DNA from: CAZGSV01 sp964528605
GTDB lineage: Bacteria > Armatimonadota > Zipacnadia > CAZGSV01
Length of the DNA: 64,000 bases
Assembly (NCBI GenBank): GCA_964528605.1
Contig: CAZGSV010000004.1
Span: 1 to 64,000 of the forward strand
Reading direction: 5' to 3'
The position numbers and the translations under genes are program-made. Numbering within the stretch: position 1 is the stretch's first letter; each line of letters starts with the position of its first letter. The notes beneath the pieces were generated by a model. That model saw only the letters and a list, made by a program, of their open reading frames with translations. It did no database searches and had not been told where the DNA came from. Of the stretch, positions 15,979-23,957 are shown one piece after another.

Positions 15979-18579
15979 ATGCCGTCGAGCAGCAGAAACC
16001 AGGCGCTTGCAGGCATGTTGGCCTTCTTCGCCGGTGGCGCGGCGCTGGCCTACGAGATAGTCCTGGCCCGCATCCTGGCCCTTGCCTTCGGTGGCACGGC
16101 GGTCGCGGTCACCACGGTGCTCTCCGGTTACATGGCCGGCCTTGCGCTTGGCGCCGGGCTCGCCGGCCGCTCAAGGCCGGAGCGCGCCCCTCGCTTTCTC
16201 GCTACACTTCAGGCGTTGGCCGCGGCGTTCGCTCTGGCCTTGCCTTATGTTCTGCGGGTGATCGAGGCGATGTACCTCGCTGTGCACCCGCACGTCTTCG
16301 GCTGGCTCCTGGGGCGCGATATCATCCGATTCCTCATCGCGCTGCCGTTGGTCCTACCGTTCGCCATCGTCGCGGGCGCCATTCTGCCTTTGCTCATATC
16401 GGTGACCGGCGGGCCGCGTATGGGCCTCGGGGCTTCTCTCGCGCTTCTCTATGCGTTGGACACCCTGGGCGCCGTGGCCGGCTGCCTCGCGGCCCAGTTC
16501 CTCGCTCTGCCCGCCGTCGGAGTGCGGGCCACGCTGGCGATCACTGCTTGTGTGAACCTGGCGTGCGCCGTACTGGCGCTGGAACTCGGGCGAGCGCGCA
16601 GGCCGAGGGAGCAGGCGGCGGCTGCCACCGAAAGCCCGCCGCCGGAGTTCGCGGAGGACCCCCTGCCCTTGGCGACTGCGTCTCCGGCGTCCGTGTTGTG
16701 GGCGTTTGGGCTCTCCGGCTTCGCGGCCTTGGGTTACGAGGTGCTTGCCACCCGCCTCTTGTCGTTCCAGATCGGCATATCCGCCTACGCCTTTGCCACC
16801 GTGGTCGCGGCCTTTCTGGCGGGGCTCGCAATCGGGTCCGCCCTGTGCCGGACCTATGCCGCTCGGCTGCGTCGCCCGGCGGAAGCGTTCGCGCTCGTGG
16901 AAGGCGGCATAGGGGTCGCGGGCTTGGGCCTGCTCTTCGTCTTTCACTGGATGCCGGGCCTGGAGTCGTCACTGACCTCTGTGCTCGGAGAAGGTACCTG
17001 GGGCGGGATCGTGCTGCGGCGCTTCGCGTTGTCGTTCGCCGTACTCATCGCTCCGGCCGTGCTCATGGGAATGACGCTGCCTCTGGCAGCGGCAGCCCTG
17101 AGGCCTTCGCGCGCCACCGACGGCCGGGCCACGGGTGACGCCTTTGCGGTCAACACGGTCGGCGCGATGCTGGGGTCCGCAGTCACCGGCCTGCTACTGC
17201 TCCCGCTGCTGGGGACGCGCTGGTCGCTGCTGCTGTTGGCCGCGTGCAACTTCGCGGCCGCGGTAATGCTCGCGGTCCCCGGCGGACGACGCCGCTTCCG
17301 GTTCGGCCTGGCCGGAGCATGTCTCGTGGCCCTGGTCGGCGTCGGTCCCTTCGCCGTCAGGCTGCCGCTGGAATGGGGGCGGCTGGGGCGCGACTGGCGG
17401 CTGCTCTTCCTGCGCGAGGGCATCGGCGGCACCGTGACCGTCTTCGAGCACAAGCGCGACGGGCAGCGCCGTCTGTTCGTCAACGGCGTGGGAGAAGTGG
17501 GCACCGACATCAACTCCATCCGCGCCTTCGAACTCATGGGACATCTGCCCTTCGCCCTACCCGGCCCTAGGCGGCACGCCGTGGTCATCGCCTTCGGAGC
17601 CGGCATCGCGCTGGGGGCGGTGGCGAGCCATCCCGAGTTGGAGCGAGTGGACTGCGTGGAGATCTGCCCTCCCGTAATCCCCACCACCGGGTACTTCCGC
17701 GCCTTCAACAATAGCGTGCTCGCCGACCCGCGGGTGCGCGTGCATCTGGAGGACGGGCGCACGTTCATCGCTGCCGCGCACGGCAAGTTCGACCTTATCG
17801 TGCTCGACGCCACCCATCCAACCACGGGCGACAGTTGGGCGCTCTACACGAAGGAGTTCTACCAGCAGTGTCTCGCCCATCTGGCGGAAACCGGTGCGCT
17901 GGTTCAATGGCTGCCAACGCACGGGCTTGACCCCGTTGACTACCGGACCGCGCTGCGCACTTTCATCTCCGTGTTCCCCAACTCCTCGCTCTGGCATAGC
18001 GACACGCACACGGTGCTGCTCGCTACACCCGGGGAGCAAGCACTCGATTGGCAGAAAATGAACGCTCTCTTCAGGGCGGGCACGGCACAGCGGCTGCTGT
18101 CGCTTGCCGACATTGCTGACCCTTACGAGTTGATCGCCTGCTACCTGGCCGGGCCGGAGGAACTCCGGCGCCTAGCGCGTCAGGGCCCGCTCAACCGAGA
18201 CGATCTTGCCCCATTGCAGTTTGGCGAGGCGCGCTCCAGCATGGAGATGACAACCTCCTCCAATCTCATCCTGCTCGCCAGGCGCGTGCCGGGGATGCCG
18301 GTCATGCACCGGCTGCCAGGCGATTCAGAAGGGCAGGAAGTGAGGTCCCGACTGGAAGGATCGCTGGAAGCGGGCGTGCGGGTGTGCAGAGGCACGGCTT
18401 TAGCCCTGGTCGGAGAGTGGCGTCCGGCGGTGGCGCTGTTCGAGCGGGCGAAGTCCTTCAACCCTTCATCACGCGATGCCGCCCGCTGGCTCGGCCTCGC
18501 TCGTCAGAAGATACAGAAGAGCCCCAACTCGCCCCAGGCTCCCGCGCGCCTCCAGATACCCGCCCAGAGCCCCTCCTAG
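15979..18579 (+). CDS. Membrane-fused spermidine-synthase-like protein with C-terminal TPR
   Basis: 866 aa. Residues 1 to about 210 and 225 to 480 are two blocks of membrane helices, each opening with the family motif (GGAALAYEIVLARILALAFGG; GFAALGYEVLATRLLSFQIG). Residues about 485 to 740 are the spermidine synthase fold: VVIAFGAGIALG replaces the SAM-binding glycine loop, VDCVEICPPV carries the acidic ligand, and LEDGRTFIAAAHGKFDLIVLDATHP is the DGR/LD segment. YTKEFYQQC also fits the family. About 790 to 845 forms one TPR-like helix pair (GEWRPAVALFERAKSFNPSS). Such fused proteins are common in Planctomycetes and Deltaproteobacteria; the acceptor substrate is unknown. It diverges from motA and has GGGGGCGGGA before its ATG. 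Confidence 0.85.
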   Translation: MPSSSRNQALAGMLAFFAGGAALAYEIVLARILALAFGGTAVAVTTVLSGYMAGLALGAGLAGRSRPERAPRFLATLQALAAAFALALPYVLRVIEAMYLAVHPHVFGWLLGRDIIRFLIALPLVLPFAIVAGAILPLLISVTGGPRMGLGASLALLYALDTLGAVAGCLAAQFLALPAVGVRATLAITACVNLACAVLALELGRARRPREQAAAATESPPPEFAEDPLPLATASPASVLWAFGLSGFAALGYEVLATRLLSFQIGISAYAFATVVAAFLAGLAIGSALCRTYAARLRRPAEAFALVEGGIGVAGLGLLFVFHWMPGLESSLTSVLGEGTWGGIVLRRFALSFAVLIAPAVLMGMTLPLAAAALRPSRATDGRATGDAFAVNTVGAMLGSAVTGLLLLPLLGTRWSLLLLAACNFAAAVMLAVPGGRRRFRFGLAGACLVALVGVGPFAVRLPLEWGRLGRDWRLLFLREGIGGTVTVFEHKRDGQRRLFVNGVGEVGTDINSIRAFELMGHLPFALPGPRRHAVVIAFGAGIALGAVASHPELERVDCVEICPPVIPTTGYFRAFNNSVLADPRVRVHLEDGRTFIAAAHGKFDLIVLDATHPTTGDSWALYTKEFYQQCLAHLAETGALVQWLPTHGLDPVDYRTALRTFISVFPNSSLWHSDTHTVLLATPGEQALDWQKMNALFRAGTAQRLLSLADIADPYELIACYLAGPEELRRLARQGPLNRDDLAPLQFGEARSSMEMTTSSNLILLARRVPGMPVMHRLPGDSEGQEVRSRLEGSLEAGVRVCRGTALALVGEWRPAVALFERAKSFNPSSRDAARWLGLARQKIQKSPNSPQAPARLQIPAQSPS

Positions 18580-18662
18580 GCGCCGCTCCGTATCCAGCCC
18601 CCTGCCGTTTCTCCCGGCACCTGCCGCCGTCCGCCCGGCCCCAGAGACCTGAGGAAAACCGG

Positions 18663-18691
18663 TTGACAGCAAGTTAGTGCGGTGTTACACT
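18663..18691 (+). promoter_or_regulatory. Sigma-70-like promoter of the winged-helix regulator operon
   Basis: A perfect -35 box TTGACA (18663-18668) and a -10 box TACACT (18686-18691) are separated by exactly 17 bp. The surrounding DNA is unusually AT-rich for this window. AATTAC occurs twice in direct orientation just downstream (about 18699-18713) and could be an operator. The predicted start of transcription is near 18698, about 36 nt before the ATG at 18734. Confidence 0.75.
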
Positions 18692-18733
18692 ATTTCGCAA
18701 TTACAGAATTACGTGACAAGGAGAGAGGCTAAA

Positions 18734-19318
18734 ATGGCCAAGGCTCGCAAGTCCCCACTGGTCGCGCGCGGCGCACAGCCCAAGCGACACGCCGCCGACA
18801 AGGAACGCCCACCTCGCCGCGCCGTGCACTACCACACCTGGCGCGGTGCAGTAGTGCCGGAGCCGATCGTGAGAACACTCAAGGAAGAAGCCGAGCGCGC
18901 GCCCAAGGACCCCAACATGAAGGGCGCGCACCTGTCCGCGCTCTACCTTGAATGGCCCCAACAGACCGGCATCTGGGGCGGATTCCCCAAGCCCGCCATA
19001 CCGTTCCTCAAGTTGGACCTCGACCACGTGGGCAAGGCGCTGCGCGAACTCGGGCTGCCCGCCAGGCTCAAGGTGATGAAGGCGATATTCGAAGCGGAGG
19101 CTGAACTGAGCGCAATAGCGGAGCAGGCAGGCGTGAGCCCCGCGCGGGCCCGCACCGTCCTCGAGGACCTCATGGCCCGTGGTAACGCCGTGCGCACCGG
19201 GCCCACGCAGTACCGCGCGACCCCGAAGGGCCAAGGCGCCTTCTTCGACGCCCTCTTCGCGGCCGGATCGTGGCTCGAGAAGCCTGCATCCCAGACGCGC
19301 CGTCCGGGGGGGGCCTAA
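18734..19318 (+). CDS. Winged-helix (ArsR-like) DNA-binding protein, first gene of pair
   Basis: 194 aa from the ATG at 18734, preceded by GGAGAGAGG at 5 nt. Residues about 110 to 175 form a winged helix-turn-helix: LGLPARLKVMKAIFEAEAEL is helix 1, then SAIAEQAGVSPARARTVLEDL the HTH, then a wing (GNAVRTGPTQYRATPKGQG). The N-terminal 25 residues are strongly basic (AKARKSPLVARGAQPKRH). The middle (YHTWRGAVVPEP, IPFLKLDLDHVGKAL) is unfamiliar. It shares an operon and a wHTH architecture with the next gene, 4 bp away. It has its own strong promoter, so autoregulation is plausible. Confidence 0.75.
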   Translation: MAKARKSPLVARGAQPKRHAADKERPPRRAVHYHTWRGAVVPEPIVRTLKEEAERAPKDPNMKGAHLSALYLEWPQQTGIWGGFPKPAIPFLKLDLDHVGKALRELGLPARLKVMKAIFEAEAELSAIAEQAGVSPARARTVLEDLMARGNAVRTGPTQYRATPKGQGAFFDALFAAGSWLEKPASQTRRPGGA

Positions 19319-19322
19319 GGCC

Positions 19323-19934
19323 ATGAAGAAGCGAAGCGCGAGCGTGGATCCCGTGGAGTCCCTGTCGCGGCAGGTAGCCGAACTGGCCGGCAAGGTCGAG
19401 CAACTGACACGCGAACGCAAGGCGAAGCAGGAGGCCCATCGCGCGCAGAGGGACAGCGGATGGGCGTACCTCGATCAACTGAAGGCGGCCGCCGCCCGCG
19501 GCAAGGAAGTGGCCGGAGCCCGAGGCGCGGTGGGCGCTGCCGGCATCCTCGTCAAGGAGAAAGGCGAGGCCGAGCGCCGCGGCGAATGGGTCGTGGAGGC
19601 CACCCTCGAGGAGGTGATGGGGCGCGACGTCGCCTGGGTGGCGCGCGCGCTCGCCCCTCTGGGCGACGAAGCCAAGTTGAGGATCGCCAAGGCTCTCTTC
19701 TGGGACGAGCGATCAGTCGCCGAGTTGATGGAGAGCACTGGCCTGACGCAAGCGCAGATATACCACCACATGCGGCACCTGCTGCTTCTGGGATACGTCG
19801 AGCAGACGGCGCGCAACGTCTACCGACTGTCCTCCGTGGGCTGGACGTGGCTTTTCAGCGGATTGGCCGCGGCTGCCGCAGTCGCCTCCGCGGCCGCACC
19901 GCAGTGGAGCAAGCAGCCCCTGTCGCCCGAGTGA
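19323..19934 (+). CDS. Winged-helix (ArsR-like) protein with N-terminal coiled coil, second gene of pair
   Basis: 203 aa from the ATG at 19323, 4 bp after the previous stop. Residues 1 to about 45 look like a coiled coil (SLSRQVAELAGKVEQLTRE). Residues about 95 to 165 match ArsR-type wHTH proteins: ALAPLGDEAKLRIAKALFW, then SVAELMESTGLTQAQIYHHM as HTH, then LLLLGYVEQTARNVYRLSS as wing. The C-terminus is Ala-rich (FSGLAAAAAVASAAAPQW), hydrophobic enough for weak membrane association. No metal-binding cysteines typical of ArsR/SmtB are present, so a non-metal signal is likely. The two proteins may form a heterodimer; this is inference. Confidence 0.75.
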   Translation: MKKRSASVDPVESLSRQVAELAGKVEQLTRERKAKQEAHRAQRDSGWAYLDQLKAAAARGKEVAGARGAVGAAGILVKEKGEAERRGEWVVEATLEEVMGRDVAWVARALAPLGDEAKLRIAKALFWDERSVAELMESTGLTQAQIYHHMRHLLLLGYVEQTARNVYRLSSVGWTWLFSGLAAAAAVASAAAPQWSKQPLSPE

Positions 19935-19941
19935 CCCCCCC

Positions 19942-19979
19942 ACTACGCACATTGGGGACGTACTTCGAAGTGCGTACTG
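19942..19979. repeat. Dispersed palindromic repeat family C
   Basis: CTACGCAC (19942-19949) and GTGCGTAC (19970-19977) are inverted arms enclosing TTGGGGACGTACTTCGAA. A related element occurs at 36472-36561 (GTACGCA, GGGGGTACGTCCCC, TGCGTT). It lies in the gap between the regulator pair and the DUF5916 gene. Confidence 0.7.
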
Positions 19980-20197
19980 GGAGGGCGATGGGCGGGGTGG
20001 CGTGCGCGGCAGAGCCGCATGCGCAGGCGGCCTGGCCGAGCCTGGGCCGGCCGGCGCGAGGCCGAGAGCGCGCAGGTCGTTGTCACTTTACCGCCTTCCA
20101 GTGCGTCATATAGTGTGAGAGGGTAACAAGCATAGGAGGCGGGTAGGTCCCCACAGGTGCGGATCCAAGGGGGCCGTGCTTGTCCACGGGAGGTCGT

Positions 20198-22195
20198 GTG
20201 CCAGTGCTCAGGGTCTCACGATGCGCCATTGCCTTGATCGCCGTTTGGTTTGCGGCGCTGGCGCCGGGCGCGCTAGCGGAGCCGCAGCATCCCGTCCTCT
20301 CGGCGGTGAAGGTAGAGAAGCCGCCCACCATTGACGGGGTGCTGGACGACGCCTGCTGGCAGTCGGCCTCCGTGGTCGAAGGCTTCCGCTTCTTCGCCGA
20401 ACGCCGCCCCGCAAGCCAACCGACCAAGGTGTGGCTGTGCTATGATTCCGAGGCCTGCTACTTCGCCTTCTACTGCTACGACGACCATCCGGAGCAGATC
20501 CGCGCCAACGAGACCAAGCGGCAGAGCGGGAATCTCTTCTCGGATGACCGGATTCAGGCCATGATCGAGCCAACGCACACGCACGCCAGCGGCTACAGCT
20601 TCTACCTAAACGCTATCGGCACGCAGTACGACGAGTTTCCGGTGGGGACGGCCGCGAAGATCGAGTGGAAAGGCGACTGGCGAGGGGCGGCCAACATCGT
20701 CTCCGACGGCTGGACGGCGGAGTTCGCCATCCCCTTCTCCATCCTGCGCTACCCTAGGGGCCAGTCCGTGTTTTCGGTTGCTTTCTGCCGGTACATAGCG
20801 CGGGACGACGAAGAGGTGGACTGGCCACCTATGCCCGGCGACGTCTATGACCGCTACGCTGAATGCCACTGGGTGAACCTCCAGACGCCTCGGATAGAGC
20901 ACAAGCCGGTGGTAATGGGCTACGCCACCGCCGAGGCGACACCAGATGAGACGGCCCTGCACGCCGGCCTGGACGCTAAGCAGTTCTGCGAGCCCGACAT
21001 CACGGCGGTTGCCTCTCTCAACCCGGACTTCGAGAACGTCGAGAACGAGGTGGAAAGCATCGTTTTCTCGTACGGCGAGAAGTACGTTGCGGACCGGCGC
21101 CCCTTCTTCATGGAGGGTAGCGCCTACCTTCCGGGCGAACAGGTCTTCTATAGCCGGCGCGTGCCCCACTTCGACCTCGGCACCAAGGCATATGGGCGTC
21201 TGGGCTATTGGGAGTTTGGCGCGCTCGACGCCTGGAACATCGGCGACCGCAACGATTCCGTCCTCTCCTGCGCCTACGTGCCTCACCCCTACAGGCGCGT
21301 CGAGGCCGCCCTCGTCGCCGCCGACTGGCCCGGCATGCACAACCGCGTCGCCGCGCTCGGCTACTCGCACCGCGTCAACACGCGTCAAGGGAGCATAGGC
21401 GGATACGGGAGCGTGGCCAAGAGTTGGACGGCCGGCCCCGGAGGCGATAGGGGCTACCAGAACCTGTTCGTGTACTCCTCGCCCGAGGCGGGTTATGTCG
21501 GTGGGTCGCTGGGCTACGTCAACATCCCGAAGGAGTACAACCCGGTTGACGGATACGTGGGAGAAGGGGGCTACCACGGCTTCTCCGGCAGGGCCAACTC
21601 CTGGCACAGGTTTGAGGGCCGATGGATTAGGTCATGGGACTGGTACCTCTTCGGGAGCCGCTACCTGAACGAAGGAGGCGGCCTGCACCATAGCAGCGCC
21701 TCCGCCACTGTGGGAGCGACGACCGCGGCGGGCACCAGCGCGAGCCTCGGCTACAGCATGGACCACCGTCCGCCCAATGCTGACCGGACCTGGGGGGTCG
21801 GCCTGAACTGGAACCAGAATGTGCCTCTCGAGTCCGGTGGGCTGAGCCTGAGCGCGGGCAAGGTCTTTGGCGGCGACTACCTGTACGGCAGCGCCTGGCA
21901 AGGCTTCCGTCCGCGTGAGGCCTGGGCAGTGGAGGTCAGTGGAGAGTACCAGCGGATGGCGTTGCCGGGCGAGCCGGTGGACGACGCGTTTCTGGGGATG
22001 GTGTCGGCCAACCTCGACCTCGACCCCGACCGCTCGTTGGCCGGTCGCTACGTGACCACCGCCGGCAAGCACAACTTCTATGTCTCCTACCGCCAGGTGG
22101 TCCGCCGCGGCGTGGACGCCTACGTCATCATCGGCAACCCGAACGTAGAGAAGACCGAGGGGCGCCTCGCGCTCAAACTCGTTTACTGCTTCTGA
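20198..22195 (+). CDS. DUF5916-type outer-membrane protein with N-terminal CBM9-like domain
   Basis: 665 aa from the GTG at 20198, which has GGGAGG 4 nt upstream; a TTG at 20180 is also in frame. A signal peptide (about 1 to 27, ending APGALA) is followed by a carbohydrate-binding family 9-like domain (about 35 to 215: PPTIDGVLDDACW, TKVWLCYDSEACYFAFYCYDD, DRIQAMIEPT, WTAEFAIPFSILR). NPDFENVENE and RRPFFMEGS begin the barrel domain typical of DUF5916. The rest alternates aromatic strands (YHGFSGRANSWHRFEGRWI, SLGYSMDHRP) and ends LKLVYCF, an aromatic C-terminus suitable for outer-membrane assembly. The ligand is unknown; binding or uptake of a glycan is plausible. Confidence 0.85.
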   Translation: MPVLRVSRCAIALIAVWFAALAPGALAEPQHPVLSAVKVEKPPTIDGVLDDACWQSASVVEGFRFFAERRPASQPTKVWLCYDSEACYFAFYCYDDHPEQIRANETKRQSGNLFSDDRIQAMIEPTHTHASGYSFYLNAIGTQYDEFPVGTAAKIEWKGDWRGAANIVSDGWTAEFAIPFSILRYPRGQSVFSVAFCRYIARDDEEVDWPPMPGDVYDRYAECHWVNLQTPRIEHKPVVMGYATAEATPDETALHAGLDAKQFCEPDITAVASLNPDFENVENEVESIVFSYGEKYVADRRPFFMEGSAYLPGEQVFYSRRVPHFDLGTKAYGRLGYWEFGALDAWNIGDRNDSVLSCAYVPHPYRRVEAALVAADWPGMHNRVAALGYSHRVNTRQGSIGGYGSVAKSWTAGPGGDRGYQNLFVYSSPEAGYVGGSLGYVNIPKEYNPVDGYVGEGGYHGFSGRANSWHRFEGRWIRSWDWYLFGSRYLNEGGGLHHSSASATVGATTAAGTSASLGYSMDHRPPNADRTWGVGLNWNQNVPLESGGLSLSAGKVFGGDYLYGSAWQGFRPREAWAVEVSGEYQRMALPGEPVDDAFLGMVSANLDLDPDRSLAGRYVTTAGKHNFYVSYRQVVRRGVDAYVIIGNPNVEKTEGRLALKLVYCF

Positions 22196-22205
22196 CGCCG
22201 CGGCG

Positions 22206-22478
22206 TTAGTTGGACTCGCGCTCTTGCTTCTTCACCCGCTCGAGTATGTCGAGCAGGCGCTCCAGTTTCGGCTTCCGGGGCGCGGTGATGGCCCTCTCGA
22301 GCGCCTCCGCCTCGAAGTGCTCGGCCAGAAAGGCAATGATGTCGAGGCGAGTGTGCCAGCAGCCGATGATGTTGGAGCAGGGGAGGCTGGCCTGCATCGT
22401 GCGGCAGTACTTGAACGGCACCTCACCGCCCAGCGAGGGGCAATACGCCTTGAGATCGTCATGCGTTTCCAGACTCAT
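22206..22478 (-). CDS. Small four-cysteine protein
   Basis: 90 aa with four cysteines: Cys13 in YCPSLGGEVPF, Cys25 in KYCR, Cys34 in LPCSNIIG, Cys40 in GCW. The pattern CP-LGGEVPF-YCR-LPC-CW is one I know from small uncharacterised proteins of anaerobes such as Desulfobacterota, where the four cysteines probably bind Zn or an iron-sulfur cluster. The C-terminal half is helical and charged (AEALERAITAPRKPKLERLLDILERV). The ATG at 22478 is clear. It stands alone, convergent with the DUF5916 gene (10 bp between stops). Confidence 0.65.
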   Translation of the reverse strand: MSLETHDDLKAYCPSLGGEVPFKYCRTMQASLPCSNIIGCWHTRLDIIAFLAEHFEAEALERAITAPRKPKLERLLDILERVKKQERESN

Positions 22479-22631
22479 TTGACTCCACCCGGGCTTCGGC
22501 TTGAGCGGCTCCTTTGCGCCCGGTATGTCCTAACCATCTTGCGGGCGGTTCGGTTCCCGGAAGGGGGCGCCGCAGAGTCCTTGTACACCATCGGGACCAA
22601 TCAGCAAAACGCGCGGCGCCTAGCCGCTGGT

Positions 22632-22715
22632 GAAAAATAGGGACCGGAACCATTTTCCGCACGCGTGCCGGCCACGCCTCACTCCGAGGGAGAATGGTTC
22701 CGGTCCCTATTTTCC
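22632..22715. repeat. Dispersed long inverted repeat family B (copy 1)
   Basis: Arm GAAAAATAGGGACCGGAACC... (22632-22658) is the reverse complement, at 25 of 27 positions, of the arm ending GGTTCCGGTCCCTATTTTCC (22689-22715). The arms are separated by 30 bp that are themselves GC-rich. Related elements carrying AAAATGGGGACAG arms lie at 25132-25314 and 30872-30960. Confidence 0.85.
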
Positions 22716-22773
22716 GCGTGACGCCCGGGCCCTACGTTGCGGCGCCATCGCCGGGCGGCTATCTTGTGGGACC

Positions 22774-23049
22774 ATGCGGACGGCGCCGGATGCCCTGGCA
22801 AGCGAGAAGCGCACTTTCGCCGACCCCATCAGCGGCGTGACGGTACGCCAGGTCACCAGCGATGCCTCCAGCAACCAGCCCCTGTACTTCACGCACCCCG
22901 GCTGGTCGCCGGACGGTCGCCGCGTCGTCTTCGCCTCCGACCGCGGAGGGCATGCGCACGTATGCGTTATCGAGGATAACTGGCACTCGCTGCTGGATGC
23001 TCTGCCCGCCAACGCGCCGGAGCCTCGCTGGGGGCGGAGGCGCGCATGA
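22774..23049 (+). pseudogene. Remnant of a TolB-like / oligogalacturonide lyase-type beta-propeller gene
   Basis: The 91-codon frame from the ATG at 22774 begins like WD40-type propeller lyases: TFADPISGVTVRQVTSD, then NQPLYFTHPGWSPDGRRVVF and ASDRGG, the canonical first PD40 blade. After about residue 70 the resemblance ends (WHSLLDALPANAPEPRWGRRRA, then stop). Full-length relatives have about 400 residues and several more blades. The DNA of the missing blades is absent; the EamA gene begins in an ATGA overlap at 23046. It is best read as a 5' fragment left by deletion, possibly still translated and coupled to the transporter. Confidence 0.6.
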
Positions 23050-23957
23050 GGCGCTTCTGCGCCTTCTCCCCCCCCGCGCTCGTGGCCAGCATAATCTGGG
23101 GCCTGTCGCTGATTTACACCAAGTGGGCCGTACTCGAACTGCCGGCCGCCGGCGTCGCGCTGCTGCGCTTCGCCGTGGCCGCGGCGGCGGCGTGCGCGCT
23201 GTTGCCCGCTGCGGCGCGCTCGGCCAGGCACGGGTGTCCTTGGCGGTGGATCGTGGGCCTGGCGCTCATCAGCATCACGATTCCACATCTCCTTTACACG
23301 GAAGGCTTGCGGCTCACCACCGCGGTGCACGGCGGCTGGATCATGGGCTGGCAGCCCGCGGTCACGGCGGCGCTCTCCGTTCCCATTCTGCGCGAGCGAC
23401 TGACCCGCACCAGGCTGCTGGGCATCGCGATAGGCGCCTTGGGCATGACGCTGGTCATCACCGAAGGGCACTGGGCAGGCCTGAGCCTGGCCCGGGGGGC
23501 AGTCCGCGGGGACCTGTTGGTGCTGGCGGCCACGACCTTCTGGTCGCTGCAGGCGGCGCTCGGGCGCAAGTACGCGGGCGAGTGCCCGCCGGTCGCGCTC
23601 ACCGCGTACACCATCATCCTCGGCTGGCTCTTCCTGCTTCCCTGGGGGGGCCTCGGCGAAATCGGCCACGCGTGGCGGAACCTCTCTCCTCGCTTCTGGG
23701 TTTCCATCCTCTTCCTCGGGCTGCTCGCCTCGCTGGTGGCGTACTGGCTCTGGTACAAGGCGCTGGAGGTTTGCGAGGCGTCTCTGGTGGCCGGATACCT
23801 GTACCTGGAGCCCATAGTCACCTCCGTGGCCGCCGCCCTCATCTTGGGAGAGCGCATGTCCGCGGCCGCCATTGCAGGCGGCGCGCTCATACTCGTCGGC
23901 CTGTTCACTGCGCACCAGCACCCACGCACGACTGCTCCGAGAGAGGCCGCCACGTGA
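23046..23957 (+). CDS. EamA/DMT-superfamily transporter
   Basis: 303 aa with ten predicted membrane helices in two EamA repeats. Repeat 1 covers about 10 to 140 (ASIIWGLSLIYTKWAV to LLGIAIGALGMTLVI), repeat 2 about 155 to 290 (GDLLVLAATTFWSLQAALGRKY to IAGGALILVGLFTAH). The usual LEP motif before helix 9 is seen in LYLEPIVTSVAAALILGE. The substrate is not predictable; members export metabolites or amino acids. It overlaps the preceding remnant by 4 bp (ATGA) and the following MFS gene by 4 bp (GTGA), so the transporters are translationally coupled. Confidence 0.9.
   Translation: MRRFCAFSPPALVASIIWGLSLIYTKWAVLELPAAGVALLRFAVAAAAACALLPAAARSARHGCPWRWIVGLALISITIPHLLYTEGLRLTTAVHGGWIMGWQPAVTAALSVPILRERLTRTRLLGIAIGALGMTLVITEGHWAGLSLARGAVRGDLLVLAATTFWSLQAALGRKYAGECPPVALTAYTIILGWLFLLPWGGLGEIGHAWRNLSPRFWVSILFLGLLASLVAYWLWYKALEVCEASLVAGYLYLEPIVTSVAAALILGERMSAAAIAGGALILVGLFTAHQHPRTTAPREAAT

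Noticed and set aside
20080..20114. Promoter of the DUF5916 gene (TTGTCA ... TATAGT)
   Set aside because: The spacer is 23 bp, too long for a normal sigma-70 promoter, and no better -35 box is found at 17 bp.
22862..23953. 364-codon in-frame extension upstream of the MFS gene
   Set aside because: It overlaps the EamA gene in another frame and has Arg/Gly/His-rich shadow composition; the GTG at 23954 overlaps the EamA stop and begins the MFS sequence.
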